Positions 1-12,500 of a stretch of DNA of 64,000 bases are shown here, piece after piece. The notes under the pieces are model-generated. The model ran no database searches and was not told where the DNA came from. It saw nothing but the letters and a program-made list of their open reading frames with translations. This DNA is from Hippasteria phrygiana. Taxonomy: Eukaryota > Echinodermata > Asteroidea > Valvatida > Goniasteridae. The stretch's first letter is position 1, and each line of letters begins with the position of its first letter. Where the stretch lies: assembly GCA_037893225.1 (NCBI GenBank), contig JAZGUH010000185.1, positions 2,666,001 to 2,730,000 on the forward strand, in the 5' to 3' direction. Both the position numbers and the translations under genes were made by a program.

Positions 1-99
1 TGCTCTAAGTAGATGACAAAATGCAAATAACATCCGAGGTGCAAACACAATTCATAGGGGGGTCTAAAGACAACTTTTTTTTAATGTAATGCCCATTAA

Positions 100-239
100 C
101 CCTCCCTCTCTCGTTGCCAAAATGAAGCCAACTACCCTACCTATCAAAACCTATCGAGTTTCAGGTTAAAACACACAAGCTGTTGGAGAGGAAGGGCTTA
201 GGTTTTTGATAGGTTATGATAGTTAAAACAGTAGGAGGG
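100..239. mobile_element. TTAA-flanked MITE, family 1, copy 1
   Basis: It starts TTAA-CCCTCCCTCTCTCG and ends GTAGGAGGG followed by TCAA (a decayed TTAA). An inverted copy is at 28485-28630. It ends 25 bp past the donor of exon 29. No coding capacity; the TTAA target and CCC/GGG ends are like piggyBac derivatives. Confidence 0.75.
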
Positions 240-264
240 TCAACTTGTTCCTCAAGCCACCCAC

Positions 265-503
265 CTGTTCTGAAAGTCCAGGATTTCATTGTTGATCTTC
301 TCAATGTCCACATCGGTCCACAGTATGTCATAGTAGCCGTTGACACCATCGATGACAGCATTGTACAGACCGTACAGCTTCTGCAGAAGGTTCAGCTCCT
401 TCTTGGTCTTGGCCAGAGTAGGATACTCAGTCACGCTCAGGCCGAACAGCTGCTCGCCGGCCGAGTATGTGGTGAACTTACGCCACATCTCATCAAAACG
501 GGT
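265..503 (-). CDS. DNAH8: DNAH8 exon 29 (last in window)
   Basis: Residues 1393-1471 plus two bases: [60 protein letters not shown] and [15 protein letters not shown]. This is the start of the linker-proximal DHC_N2 region and is very strongly conserved. Acceptor TTGACCAG, donor GTGGGT, so the next exon begins with one base finishing an Arg codon and lies outside the window. Confidence 0.97.
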
Positions 504-3500
504 CTGGTCAAATCACGAAGTGATGCACACAAAGTTATGTACCGGCTCCGCTGATATACTGTGTATATTACTCTTATCGTTTATAGAGTTTTGCTTGGAA
601 TAGGTAAGTACATTGTGGAATTGGGCGACACTTGTACTGTCGACTTAATGTTTTTGTTCGAGGTTTGTGTGAGGAGTATTGTTAAATTAAGGCATGAGGC
701 TACGGAACTGGTGTGTGAGGGGCCAACAAACAAAAAGGAGTAAGTAAGAAGATAGAATTGGCATTGGGGATGACATCAATTAGAAGAGAGAGTTTTGCCC
801 TTTCCCGACGTAGTGTAAGAAGCACTGTATGCTCAGTGCTTTTTCCCCCACAGGCTCTCGGGAAGCACTTGATAAAAGCCACATAAAAAGAAAAAAAGTT
901 TGTTGAACAGGGGTAAGATTTGAGGAAAATGAAAAATCCACGAAAGATTCAGAGGCATTTAATTTGTATGGAGTTGCTGAAAAATGCTCAAGAAAACTGC
1001 TTTTTCTACAAAAATAGGGTCATTGGAATGAAAAAAAGACTGTTTCAGGTTGCAATTTAAGGACCCAAAAATCTTACGGAAATTTGAAAGACGTCTCACC
1101 AAAAATCCTGAAATCGGGAAAAATCTGGAGAAATCTCATCCCTCTTGGAAGCATTAACCCTAAACCCACCTCAATCCTCCAAAATCCTCTTTGCAGTTTT
1201 AGAGGATTTTGGAGGATTGAGGATGAATGGTATTTTTAAAAAAGGAGAGCATTTTGGAGGATTGAGGACGAATGGTGTTTCAAGCAAGGATGATTTTGGA
1301 GGATTGAGGATGAATGGTGTTTCAAGCAGAGGATTTTGGAGGATTGAGGATGAATGCACATTTTGGGGCAGGGTAATCGGAGGATTTTGGAGGATTGAGG
1401 ATGGTTCCTAGCAAAAAGGGTCTAGGGGGTTAGGGTTAATAGAAGTAATAGTTTGAGGTACTATACCTGATAAACTTGAAGCCTGTCGCTTGCTTCTTGA
1501 GGTGAAATGCCTTCAACCAAGGGGCCACTCTACAATAAAGACGACAAATAGACACTGTTCATACAAATAGTGACAAACTAACAAACAAGGCTATGATTTT
1601 AATTCATTCAATGCAATATATGCTGTGATCATACGCAGGGCAGTCGGGTTGTCCAGTGCTTCTATCCTGGGCGCCCACCTCTCTATGACCTGGGTTCGAA
1701 TCCCGCCTGGGCCAACATTTAGATTGGCTTTCAATTTATGCGTTCGCTAGTTTGGCTTCAGAATTTAAAAAAAATTAGCACTTTGTCACATTGTCTCCAC
1801 AGGGTTTGCAAACTGCAGTTACACATGCACTTTAGAGGAATCCTTGGTTTCATTACCAGATATAAATAATCATTTGAAACAACTGGCATACCACATCGTA
1901 ATCGTCAAAGAAGGATTGTGTGGTTGTAGCGTAGACTTCAACAGACTCCAGAAGATCAGCTTTGAACTTGGGTTGGATCTTAACCAGGGTAGTTTGGGTT
2001 TTACTCTGAAACAAACAGAACACAGTTATCAAGGGATTATGGTGATCAAAACTAAATAAATAATCTTTGTTAATAAATCACTAGATCTAATTTTCTGTGA
2101 GTAAAAGATACAGCTGAAATTGTCCATGCTGTGTACTTACAGCTTGCCGGGTGAGTTTCTGGCAGGAGTATCTGAGAGTGTCCACACGATTAGCTTCCTC
2201 TTTGGCAACAGTCACTTGAAACTTCTGCAACATGTTGTAAGCTTCCTGCAACATCCAACCATATACGCAATTATAGTATTAATACGGGCTCAAGACAAAT
2301 TGTCATATAATAGTTTCTTCACGTTCACTTGAGACAGCACAGTCCCACAGCTAAGTTGCAGGTGCCAGTATATACAACTGTCCATGTATCCCAGTTTGAT
2401 AGAGGATGCTCTAAAATCAGTAGTTCAAAGTATTTTTTCCATATTTAAAGCAAAAACGGCACTTAAAAAAACAGTAAACTGGAAACTTTTCTCTAGCAAG
2501 CGTCTCGAGACACAGGCAAACCTAGTTGTCTAGCAGATTTTTTTTCTAGAAATTTAAGCCCTGCCAATGGCCACCAGGGTTTTCAGTGAGGAACACTGAA
2601 CAACATATTTATTTGTTCAACTGCTTCAGAAACAGTTTAACAAAATCCCCAATCACCTTTCAAATATACAGTAGCAAGATGGGGTATACAGTATTTTTTT
2701 TGTATTATAGCATGTGTGCCTAGTCCCTACCATATGGCAATGACCAAAAAAACACTTGAGACCCCATTACACATAAGTTTGAACTCACCTCTATGGGGCC
2801 AAGTGTCATGTCAATGCGTATCTCGTTTTGTCTCATGTCCTCCAGAGCGCCCATAGCATTCCGCACGTCATCCAGGTCATTGATCGGCCGTGCCAGGCGC
2901 TTTGAGTACTCAGTAACGAAGTCTGAGATGTCGTCCATCTTCTTGCCGTATTCCTGGTTCAGACTCTTGCCGAGGAGCATCTTCCAGGCTTGGGCTTCTA
3001 TGGTCAGAGCTAGCTTGATTGGATCTGGGCGTCAGTGGCATAAATGATAAATTACGGTGGCAGCCAAGGAAGCAGCTTCTTGGCCATATGCAAAGTTGCC
3101 AACCTTTTCATTTTAGTATTCAGAATGCAAACAAATCAGTATTTTACTCACAAAATCCATATTTTTCATGAAATTTACTAAAAATCTGATATATTTTTTT
3201 CACACAGCAGTCCTTGCCGCTGAAACGGCAATGGTTAAAGAGTGAGAATGAAATTCGGCATACTTACATTTACACGGATCTCCTCAACAAAAAAAAGAGG
3301 GGAAAAGGTTATCTCATCTGCTAATAAGCTAAAATTGAATCCGTTCGGTTGGGATCGCAATAATGAGCCAGTACACGCACAGTATAATAGCATAACATGC
3401 ACGACAAAACATTATTATGGCTGGATTTCACAAAATCTCTTTTTATAAACAAAATTTTATACTTCCATATTTTTCGTGAATTTCCATACAAAATACGGAA

Positions 3501-6500
3501 AATCTGTACTGGTTGGCACTTCCTTGGCATCTTCCGTGGGAAACATTGAGTATTATGAGGACTAACCCGTGAAGAGCTGGATGGCATCCACCTGTACTGA
3601 TGGCTGAAGCTCCTCAATCAATCTCTCTAGACTCTGGTAACGCAGGATCTCTGCTTTCCACTCGGACAGGATAGGCTGGGTCTCAATGAAGGCCTGAAAT
3701 CATAAATGAGGAAGGAAAAGTGTGACCACCTGATCTTCACCATAGGCTACTGATAATGGAGCAACTGAGATTAACAATAATCCAACCTTGACCACTAAAT
3801 TTCTATCCTGCTCCCACAGATCCAATAAGTGATCAAACATCTCAAGGGCCTTGTAGATCCAGATCAACAATAATCCCACCTTGACCACTTCGTTTCTATC
3901 TTCCTCCCACAGATACGTGAAGTGATCAAACATCCAGGGTCTTGTGGATTTAGATTAACAGTAAATCTCACCTTAACCACTTTGTTTCTGCAAATGCACC
4001 CTCGCAGCCACAACTCCTATAAAAAGGCCCTCAATGCACCGCAACAGCCAATGACTACTACTTTGTATTTTTCTGTATGTTACTACTCTGTATTTTTATT
4101 GATTAGGAATATATTGGCTTAATTGTGTATTCTTGTTTTATATGCAACTTACACATTCTTCATTTTCATCAAATTTATGGGTTAATGTATGTTTAAGGGG
4201 ATCCCTACTCGACAAGCTCTGCTTTTTGGGGATCCCCCTCCATATGTATCTCTAAATTAAAAATGAATGTATAAATATATTTCGGTAATCTAATATCTAA
4301 TTTTCGAATCTAATTACGTTCCAATGATATTTTCATGAGATGTGGTAAAAATAATAAAGAATGAATGAATGAATGAATGACGCATTGGCCTATTTTGACG
4401 TTGGGCTAACTTGGTTTTTAATATCGCAACTTTGTCCAACTAGGATCAGACTAACAATCACTCCAAGATTAACAACAATCCCACCTTGACCACTTCGTTT
4501 CGGTCCTCCTCCCACAGATACTGGAAGTGGTCAAACATCTTGAGGGCCCCGTGAATCTTGGGTCTGGTGTGGCTGATGGCATTACTCAGCATCATCTGCA
4601 GCTTCAAGATGTCCTTGTGATCGGCAATGCTCTTGTAGAAGTTCTTGAGTTGCTGGGGAGGTATGGCCTCCATCTTGACAACTGGTGGATGCAATGAAAA
4701 TTAAAAATTAATTAACACTGTATACTGATGTTTTCTTTCTAATGTTGAGGTCGGGAGTACATTTCAGATCCAATATCAAACTGTTGGCACGAGGTCAATA
4801 TTCCGATGTTTCATGTCGACTTATGCTATTAAAGGTAGGGCCAATGTATGTCGCCCAACATTAAATTGTTGCACCATTTGCCAACATCGGTGCAACATCA
4901 GTACACTGTCGTTGCCTTTCCGATGTACGTCTACGTCGGGATGACATTTGAGATCCACCCCGAAGTTGGCATAAAGTGTGTCTGCCAACGATAATTTGTA
5001 GGCCCACGGCGGATTTTGCAATGCTTAGTGCTGACAATAGACCAACATTGGCTCAACATATGTTATCCGAAATCTAACTTGTATACCGTTTGCTAACATG
5101 GGTACAAAGTTGGCGGACTGTTGGATCAAACATTCCCTGATAAGATCAACCTCCACGCCCTCAGCCCGGAATCCAAACAGGGCTTACCTGATGTAGTCAC
5201 TTTGCCTTTGCACACGTCAAGATGGGACGGCTGGAAGTGACTGGACATCATGGACTGCATGACCAGGAAGCGTTTCTGTCCCCACTGGGCCACACCCCGG
5301 CTGACCTCCAGGACACAGACGGTGGCTTTATTCAAGGCTTGCTGGATGTCATCCAGACTGGGCTTGATCACCTGAAATAATCACAAGCAGAACCAAACAA
5401 ATCTTAGACCCCAGGCTTTTAGTTACAAACAGCCGGGGCCCTCAAACTGCCCAACAGTCAAGAATATTGTTCAGGCTTTAAAATAGGGATCAAACTTTGT
5501 GAACAAACCTGCTGGACCACAGGACTAAAGGAGCACTGCCTAACCAATGGTCAGGCCAGGCTGTTGAAAAGCCTGGCCACGCCCGGGCCTTCTGGTTTTT
5601 AGTCTTGCTATTGTGAGCTACAAATCACCCACCAATCGATGAAGCCTGGCCTCTGCCAGGCTGGGCTGTGCCCCCCCCCCCCCCCCCCACAATAATCTGT
5701 AGTGATTGCTTTTGTTGTCATTCCATTCTGGGTGAACAATGGGAGCTGGCTGGACTCCAGCATTAGTGGACAGATTATTGTGTACAACCAGGGGATTATA
5801 GAAGCCTGAAGGCCCGGGCGTTCCCAGGGCTTTTCAACGGCCTGGCACGACCATGGGATAGGCAGTGCTCCCTAAGTAGTTCAAGAAATCTACTACATGC
5901 GGAAGAAATTTCACGGATCGGGACATGATGAACAAAAATGTGAAGATGAAGAAGCGCTTTTTCATCCTTACTTGGTGTATCATTGAGCAACTGAAATGCA
6001 CAAAGCAAGTGTCAAGTAACTAAAAGCCTTTATCTAAATTGCTGCAGGGCTTTCTCTAAACGGAGAGTGAAACTTTTTTACAAAAATCACAAGACCAGAG
6101 CTGCCAACTCTCTCTGATTTTATGGAAGACTCCCGAAAAATTGGTTGATCTCCCGACTCCCGACACAACATAAAAATCTCCCGGATTGTCCATTTTTCAT
6201 ACTTTTTTATTTTACCTGTATTTTGTAACTGCTATTGCCTGAATATTAATACAAATCTGCAAAATCAGGGTGAGTTAGCAGCTCTGCAAGACCATTGGTC
6301 ATGGAGCCCACACTACTCAGACAGTTGGCTGGAAGTACATAAACGGGTGTCAAAACAAAAGAGGCAACTTGCCCATACAGTTTCATCAAACAAACGGCAC
6401 CTTGAATGCAGGACTTCAGTGGTTGTGTTGGAGGTCATTAATCCACATGGCCATGCTCAGGTTTGCACTGTATATTTTGAAAATGATCAAACTTGTGAAA

Positions 6501-9500
6501 AGTCACAAGCCTTATTTTGTTAGTGATGAAGTGGTCAATACTCTATATATGTTAGCATACCACATTAGGAATCTCCAGGGCCACGTTGACTTCAAAGAAT
6601 GGCGATCTCTTCCCAACTCGCTTGGTTGCAAAGCTGAGACGACCTGCAATGGGCCTATACAATCGACAACAAAATAGCTCTCATGAAATACAAACACAAG
6701 ATCATGCCTTGCGTAGTATTTGGAATACACGTCAAGTAGCACTGAGCTGATTCTAACACAACATCTATACGGGAGCATTTCATATTATCCAGAGTGATTG
6801 CAGTACCACTGTTTTTTCTTTGCGGTGCCACATTTCTTACCTAGCCTCAAACCAAACTGATAAATGGGAAGCCAGGCTGCTTGAATAACTGAATAATCAT
6901 GATGACAAAACTGGAGCTTGTAGCTCATTAAAGCTCAATCGGCTTGTCAAAGATTTCTGGTTTGCAGCAGTTAGACCACAGGTCTTGCTGCAATGAATTT
7001 ATATTAAGAGCTCTTGCTCCGAACACTTGAATTCCCCTTTGTCCACCGAGATGGATTATCCAGAGAGCCATGGGATAAGTGATGCCACAATTGCATTCTT
7101 TGTAAAAAGCACTGATGAATATTGTGATGATGAATATTGTGATGATGAATATTGTGATGATGAATATTGTGATGATGAATATTGTGATGATGAATATTGT
7201 GATGATGAATATTGTGATGATGAATATTGTGATGATGAATATTGTGATGACGAAACTGCCTGTGTACACTGACCTGTATAGAATGAGGTCAATTATATCA
7301 GCCAGCTGGGCATTAATACTGGTAGCACAAAGAATATGGTTACTGCAATTGATACCACTTTTAGACAATCTGAAATAATCCCCAACTAACCTATTGCTGT
7401 TTAGGAATTAGCCACGCATTAGTATTTTTTTAGTATCAGATTTTGCATGTTCACATTGAATTATAACTTTGGGTATATGTGATTGAACAATATTTCACAC
7501 GCTGCATTGACCAATAGTTTAGAAAGATTTTACTTTAATACCCCCACCAAATCCGGTCAGGAACAGCACATTTTTTTGCAATACAGAGCAAGAAAGTTTG
7601 TGTTTTCTGTGTTACAGTTCTTGGCACAGTGTATGGTCACTCAAAGTGTTCATACATGTTGATTTCTGCGTCATTTTTGTTAACTGATTTTGCTGACATA
7701 AACCGTGAAATAACAGGTTGTGCCACATGTTTAGATGTTTATTTTTCAAGGTTTTGCTGTTCCTGATTACATTTTGGTGGGGTAAAATCTTTCCAATAGG
7801 TCAATTGGAGGCACGTGGCTACCGTGACCCACGCTACAAATAAACGTACGTGGAGAAGAAGACCCTCCTCTTGATGTTATCCAGAGACTGCCGTGTGGTC
7901 TTGAGCAGAGCTTCCAGTAAGCGTTGACTGAAGTGCAAGACGAGCTCCTGGCACTCCTCCTGTAGCTGCGCCTCGTCCTCAAGACTCTCGTTGCTGGCCA
8001 GACTAAACCCCGACTCATTCTGGTTCTCATGATCCTCATCCTTGGCCTCTTCATCTTTCTCCTCTGGAATGACAAAATGACAAAATCGTTAAAGTTTCAG
8101 ATATGTCAAAATAGTGAGGAAAAAAATGCTGTAAATACGCCTGTTCGGTATTTCAACTGCGCATGTGCACAATGACATTTTATCCCGAATGACCCGCGTG
8201 ACCTAACGCGTGAGCGTGTGAATGCAAAAGGTGGTTGCACAACGCGCACGTGTTAAAATGAATCAGAATGGGCGTTCGCGTAACATGGCGTGACATTACG
8301 TAAGCAATTTTATCCCGAATAACCTTTGACTTTTGAGATACCAAACTGGCTTATTGTTCTGAAACAATGATGAATACATACGAAACGAAGATTTTGATGC
8401 TTTTTTGTGTTTAAGTAATTTATCAAGACTTGAGCCTCATCCAAATCTTGTGTCTACAGCTAGGTCTTGGTCTTTTGCCGGTTGAAAATACTTGGGCACA
8501 TGCTGACAACAGATAGCCGTAAGCCTGTTTCGGACACGGCTGTAGGATTTAAAGAAATGGTGGGGTGGAAGGTTTCAGTTTTTCATGGGTGGTGCTTTCA
8601 ATAGCCTTTACTTATATACATCAGACAGAAAGCACAACGATAACAAAAATTGGACTATACATGTATATACTCTAATTTAATAATACACTTTCTACAAGGA
8701 GCAAGGATTCATAATGGGAGGGCAGTTGCCCCCCCCCCCCCCCCCTTGTCCCCAACTAGCTACACTGCACCAGTGGCTCAAGCTAATCACATCAGGTACT
8801 TTTGTACTTTTATCAGGAGGGTTCTTGTAGAACTGTTGACTTCGATTCCTCCGCCTTTCCCAAGCAAATTGTATATTTGAGTGAACAATTCCAATTTGAT
8901 CATCCATTAAACGTAAAAAAATCAGCAGTGAACCAGTAGCAATTGGGCATACACATCACATGATATTTTGGCTGGTAACCACTTTTTGTTCAGCAGATAT
9001 TTTCTGCTCTTAGCAAACTTATATGCTTAGCAGCTCCGTGAAATCTCCAAACCCTAAAGGGGTTACCATCTGAGCCTTGTTCCTGCTTGCTGCTGGTCTC
9101 TCCCGGCCGCTGGTACCCAGTCACTTTATGAGCTTTCTCCACAAACAGGTTGACCAGGTTTGTGACTGCATCTTCAATCTTGCTACTCAGCTTGTCCATT
9201 ACCTTGGTCTTCTCTTCGCAGTGTTTCTGAAAAGAAAAAAAAGCAAACCAGGTTAATGACGTAAAGGCTCCTCCCAACGTGCTATTAAGTACTGCATGCT
9301 TAGTGTTTTCTCGAGAGTCTGTGGGGAAAAAACATTAACAGGCCTATTCAGGCGGACTCGAACCTACAACTTCCTGCTTACTGGTATGGACAATTGGAAA
9401 GCACAGGTTCAATGTCTTAATGGTTTTTGCCCGGTTTGTTGTTGATAAAATGTGCTCAAAGTGACCAGAAGGCTCAGTAAATCAAGCTTGTGGGCCTAGT

Positions 9501-12500
9501 GATTTACCACAAAACAGTGAGACCGGTGTTTATCCAACTCCCATGAATATCTGACCTTTTATGCACTGCAACAAAATTTATATTTTGTAATGAACACAAG
9601 GAATGATTGCAATATGCCACAACCGTCATCCTAGCCCTAACCCTTGTTCACAGAACAACTCAAGGAGTCAGGTTTTAATAGAGTCTGATCTTAACATGAC
9701 ACTCTCCTGAACAAATATCCATGAATGTTTTTAAAGTGGATAGAAGCAATAGATCCAAGACGTAATGACGTCACACTTTGTTTACATGTGCGCTTTCCTA
9801 TGGGAGCCAGGTCAGGGCACCAGACAAGGTAGGGACATAGGAAAGCGCACATGTAAACAAAGCGTGACGTCATTACGTCTTGGGTCTATTAATCAATGTG
9901 TCTTGATAATGGACTTCGGTTCCCCGCCTTCCTTGAAACATTAAAGATAGTATACAAGATTTGCAAACATTAAAAAAACAAAACTACTGAATTATTACGC
10001 AATACCGTACTAGACTAAGTAAATAGCAGTCTCAAGCATCCTGTGAAATCATGGTACCTGGTGTGCTGTCGTTTTTAAGAAAAGTGGAAATGTATATTAT
10101 TTTCCGACGATTGTCGGCCGACAATAGTTGGAAATAGTCTAGTTCCCCGACCTGATAATTCCCCGACTCTATAACTTACTCCGTTTTGTCTAAAGTATGG
10201 TCAGGGAACCAGACTATACTAGAACATATATATTTTTCTCTCCGTTTTCCCAGCATCTGTGCACGTTACAGTATTTTGCTAGCACGCTACAAAATGCTAA
10301 CCTCCAAATGCATTTATTTCTGAAAATTACAGCAAAAGCAAATGGTGTATACTATCTTTAACAATGTAATAATCACATCAATGTGATCATACCCTACATG
10401 GACATTGGCCACATCGGGGTAATTCACTTACATGATGCAGGGAACATACTTGCTATCAGGAAACAGTCTTCCGAGGCCTCAATTTCCGTGCACAACCTGA
10501 TTTTGTTTACACTGTTGTTCACTGTCATTAAATAAAGTGCCTTTCTACCTTCGATGCAGTAATCATTAACTCCAAGCAAATATCAACCTGGATAGACTTT
10601 CTACTAACATATTGCAGTACCCTATAGCAGATTTTACACAAAAGATTTTACACAGAACTGGAAACATAAAACAAACTTGAATGGGAAGAAAATTCTATAA
10701 CATGGGGTATCATTCAGTGGTATCACAGTTTTTTCATATACATATTCCCTGCCAAGTGGTTATGATAACAAGCTCATTTTTTCCTGTGTAATTTAGCTAC
10801 CAGCTATACAAATGAATTTTCAATAAAAGTTTACAAGTCAATCATGCCAATCCTAGTGAGTTCTGCTTTCTAAGGCAAAAGCATCAGCAAGAGACCTTGT
10901 AACAACAACCAGTGTTATACAACGCCTGAATAAATCCTTGTCATCTGATTGGTGGATCATTGAAATATTCGTCCTAAAGCACAGCACGGACGCACTGCAA
11001 AAATAGAAGTTCTATTCAATGATGAATAGAACTTCCATTGCACGGTCACACCATCAGTCGCGCTCTGACCAATCAGACCATAAGGATTTATTCAGGTGTT
11101 GTATAAAACAAATAATGAATGTTTCACGTTCGTGCAATGGACAAAATCATTTCATTCGGTGACAGATCAAATTTTCCTTTCCATTCGGCTTTGCCTCGTG
11201 GAATGGAACATTGCTTCCGTCACCTCATGAAACTATTCTTACCATCGCTCACAAACATTCGTTATTTGTATACTACTCTATAGTGCAGAAATGCCACTGC
11301 CCGCGCAGCACAAACAATTAATTTAATCAACTCTAGTTTCTGTAAACACATTTATAAATTATGCACTCTATCTGTGTTGACCTTGATTCGAGCTACAGAT
11401 GTGCACAGGATTTGATTACTAAACTGTGTAATGGATTCATCTTCATTATGAATGTAAGTGGTTTAAGTAATGTATCCTAAAGGACACTTTGTGCACGGGT
11501 GTTAAAGAAAACATGCAATGGACAATCAGTTTGGTTGTGTGCACAGTACCGTGTGTTACAACAACAATTTGATTTAAATGCTTATTGGAAATGAAAGAAT
11601 CATACACAGGTTCTACATAATTCAGGACTAAAATAAATCCTTCAAAAATAACTCACAAAGAAAGTTTTGAGAAATAATTGGCTACTATTGGAGCATAAAC
11701 AAGCTGTTGACATATCATGTCAAACATATGGAACACTCAAAGAAACTAAAGAAAGTTTTTGATGTATGCATGCAAAGCAATGGAGACCAAGAAATCTGGG
11801 GTGTGTGTACATTTGGTGGTCACACCTGAAAACTGCGTGTTCTGTTGTTTCTCTTTGGTTAATCATTTTGTGTATCTGAGTATTTCATTATGGTGGTAAT
11901 TCTCGCCTATTAAAAATTCCCAAAGAACTTCAATGAATTATTGGTGATGACTGTTTATGACCGCCAAAATGCACCCCTGTCCTTGCTGAGTTCAACTAAT
12001 AAAAATCTCATGGTTCCTTTAACTCCTTTCACTACGGTATTATAATGGGTGCTGTGACGTAATTGTTTTACAGAATGTTTACAACGAGCCGCTCTGAGCG
12101 GCTTGCCGGCAGAAATAGGCATTTTTCGAGCCGCTGTGAGCGGCGCGCCGTAGCGGAAGAGTTAATGAGAGTATCGTTTGTTTTACGGATGCGTTTAGGT
12201 GATATAAACTGACATTACATGGGTGTGCCGTTGCTCCATAAAAGAGCATCAGCACGTACAGTATGTCCATATTGCATCAGCAAACAACATCAGGCCTATA
12301 TCCTTATGATTCATGTATACCGGTGCGCAAAGATCTTGAAAGGTTTCACGGGGAGATATCACTGATCAATAGTATACGCTCGGCTGTGAAGGGAAAGTGA
12401 TCAACGGAGGTTCATGATTGGATAGAAAAATCCTAGTGACCATGAATTATAGCTCTAATTTAGCCTGACTTTGGAGATCTGATAACTTGTATTAGAAATG

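Noticed and set aside
1145..1411. 88-codon frame with repeated GGLRMNGVS
   Set aside because: Translation of the minisatellite inside a MITE.
6928..7378. Long frames through 7113-7250 on both strands
   Set aside because: They are open only because the 15-bp repeat lacks stops; the peptides are pure repeats.
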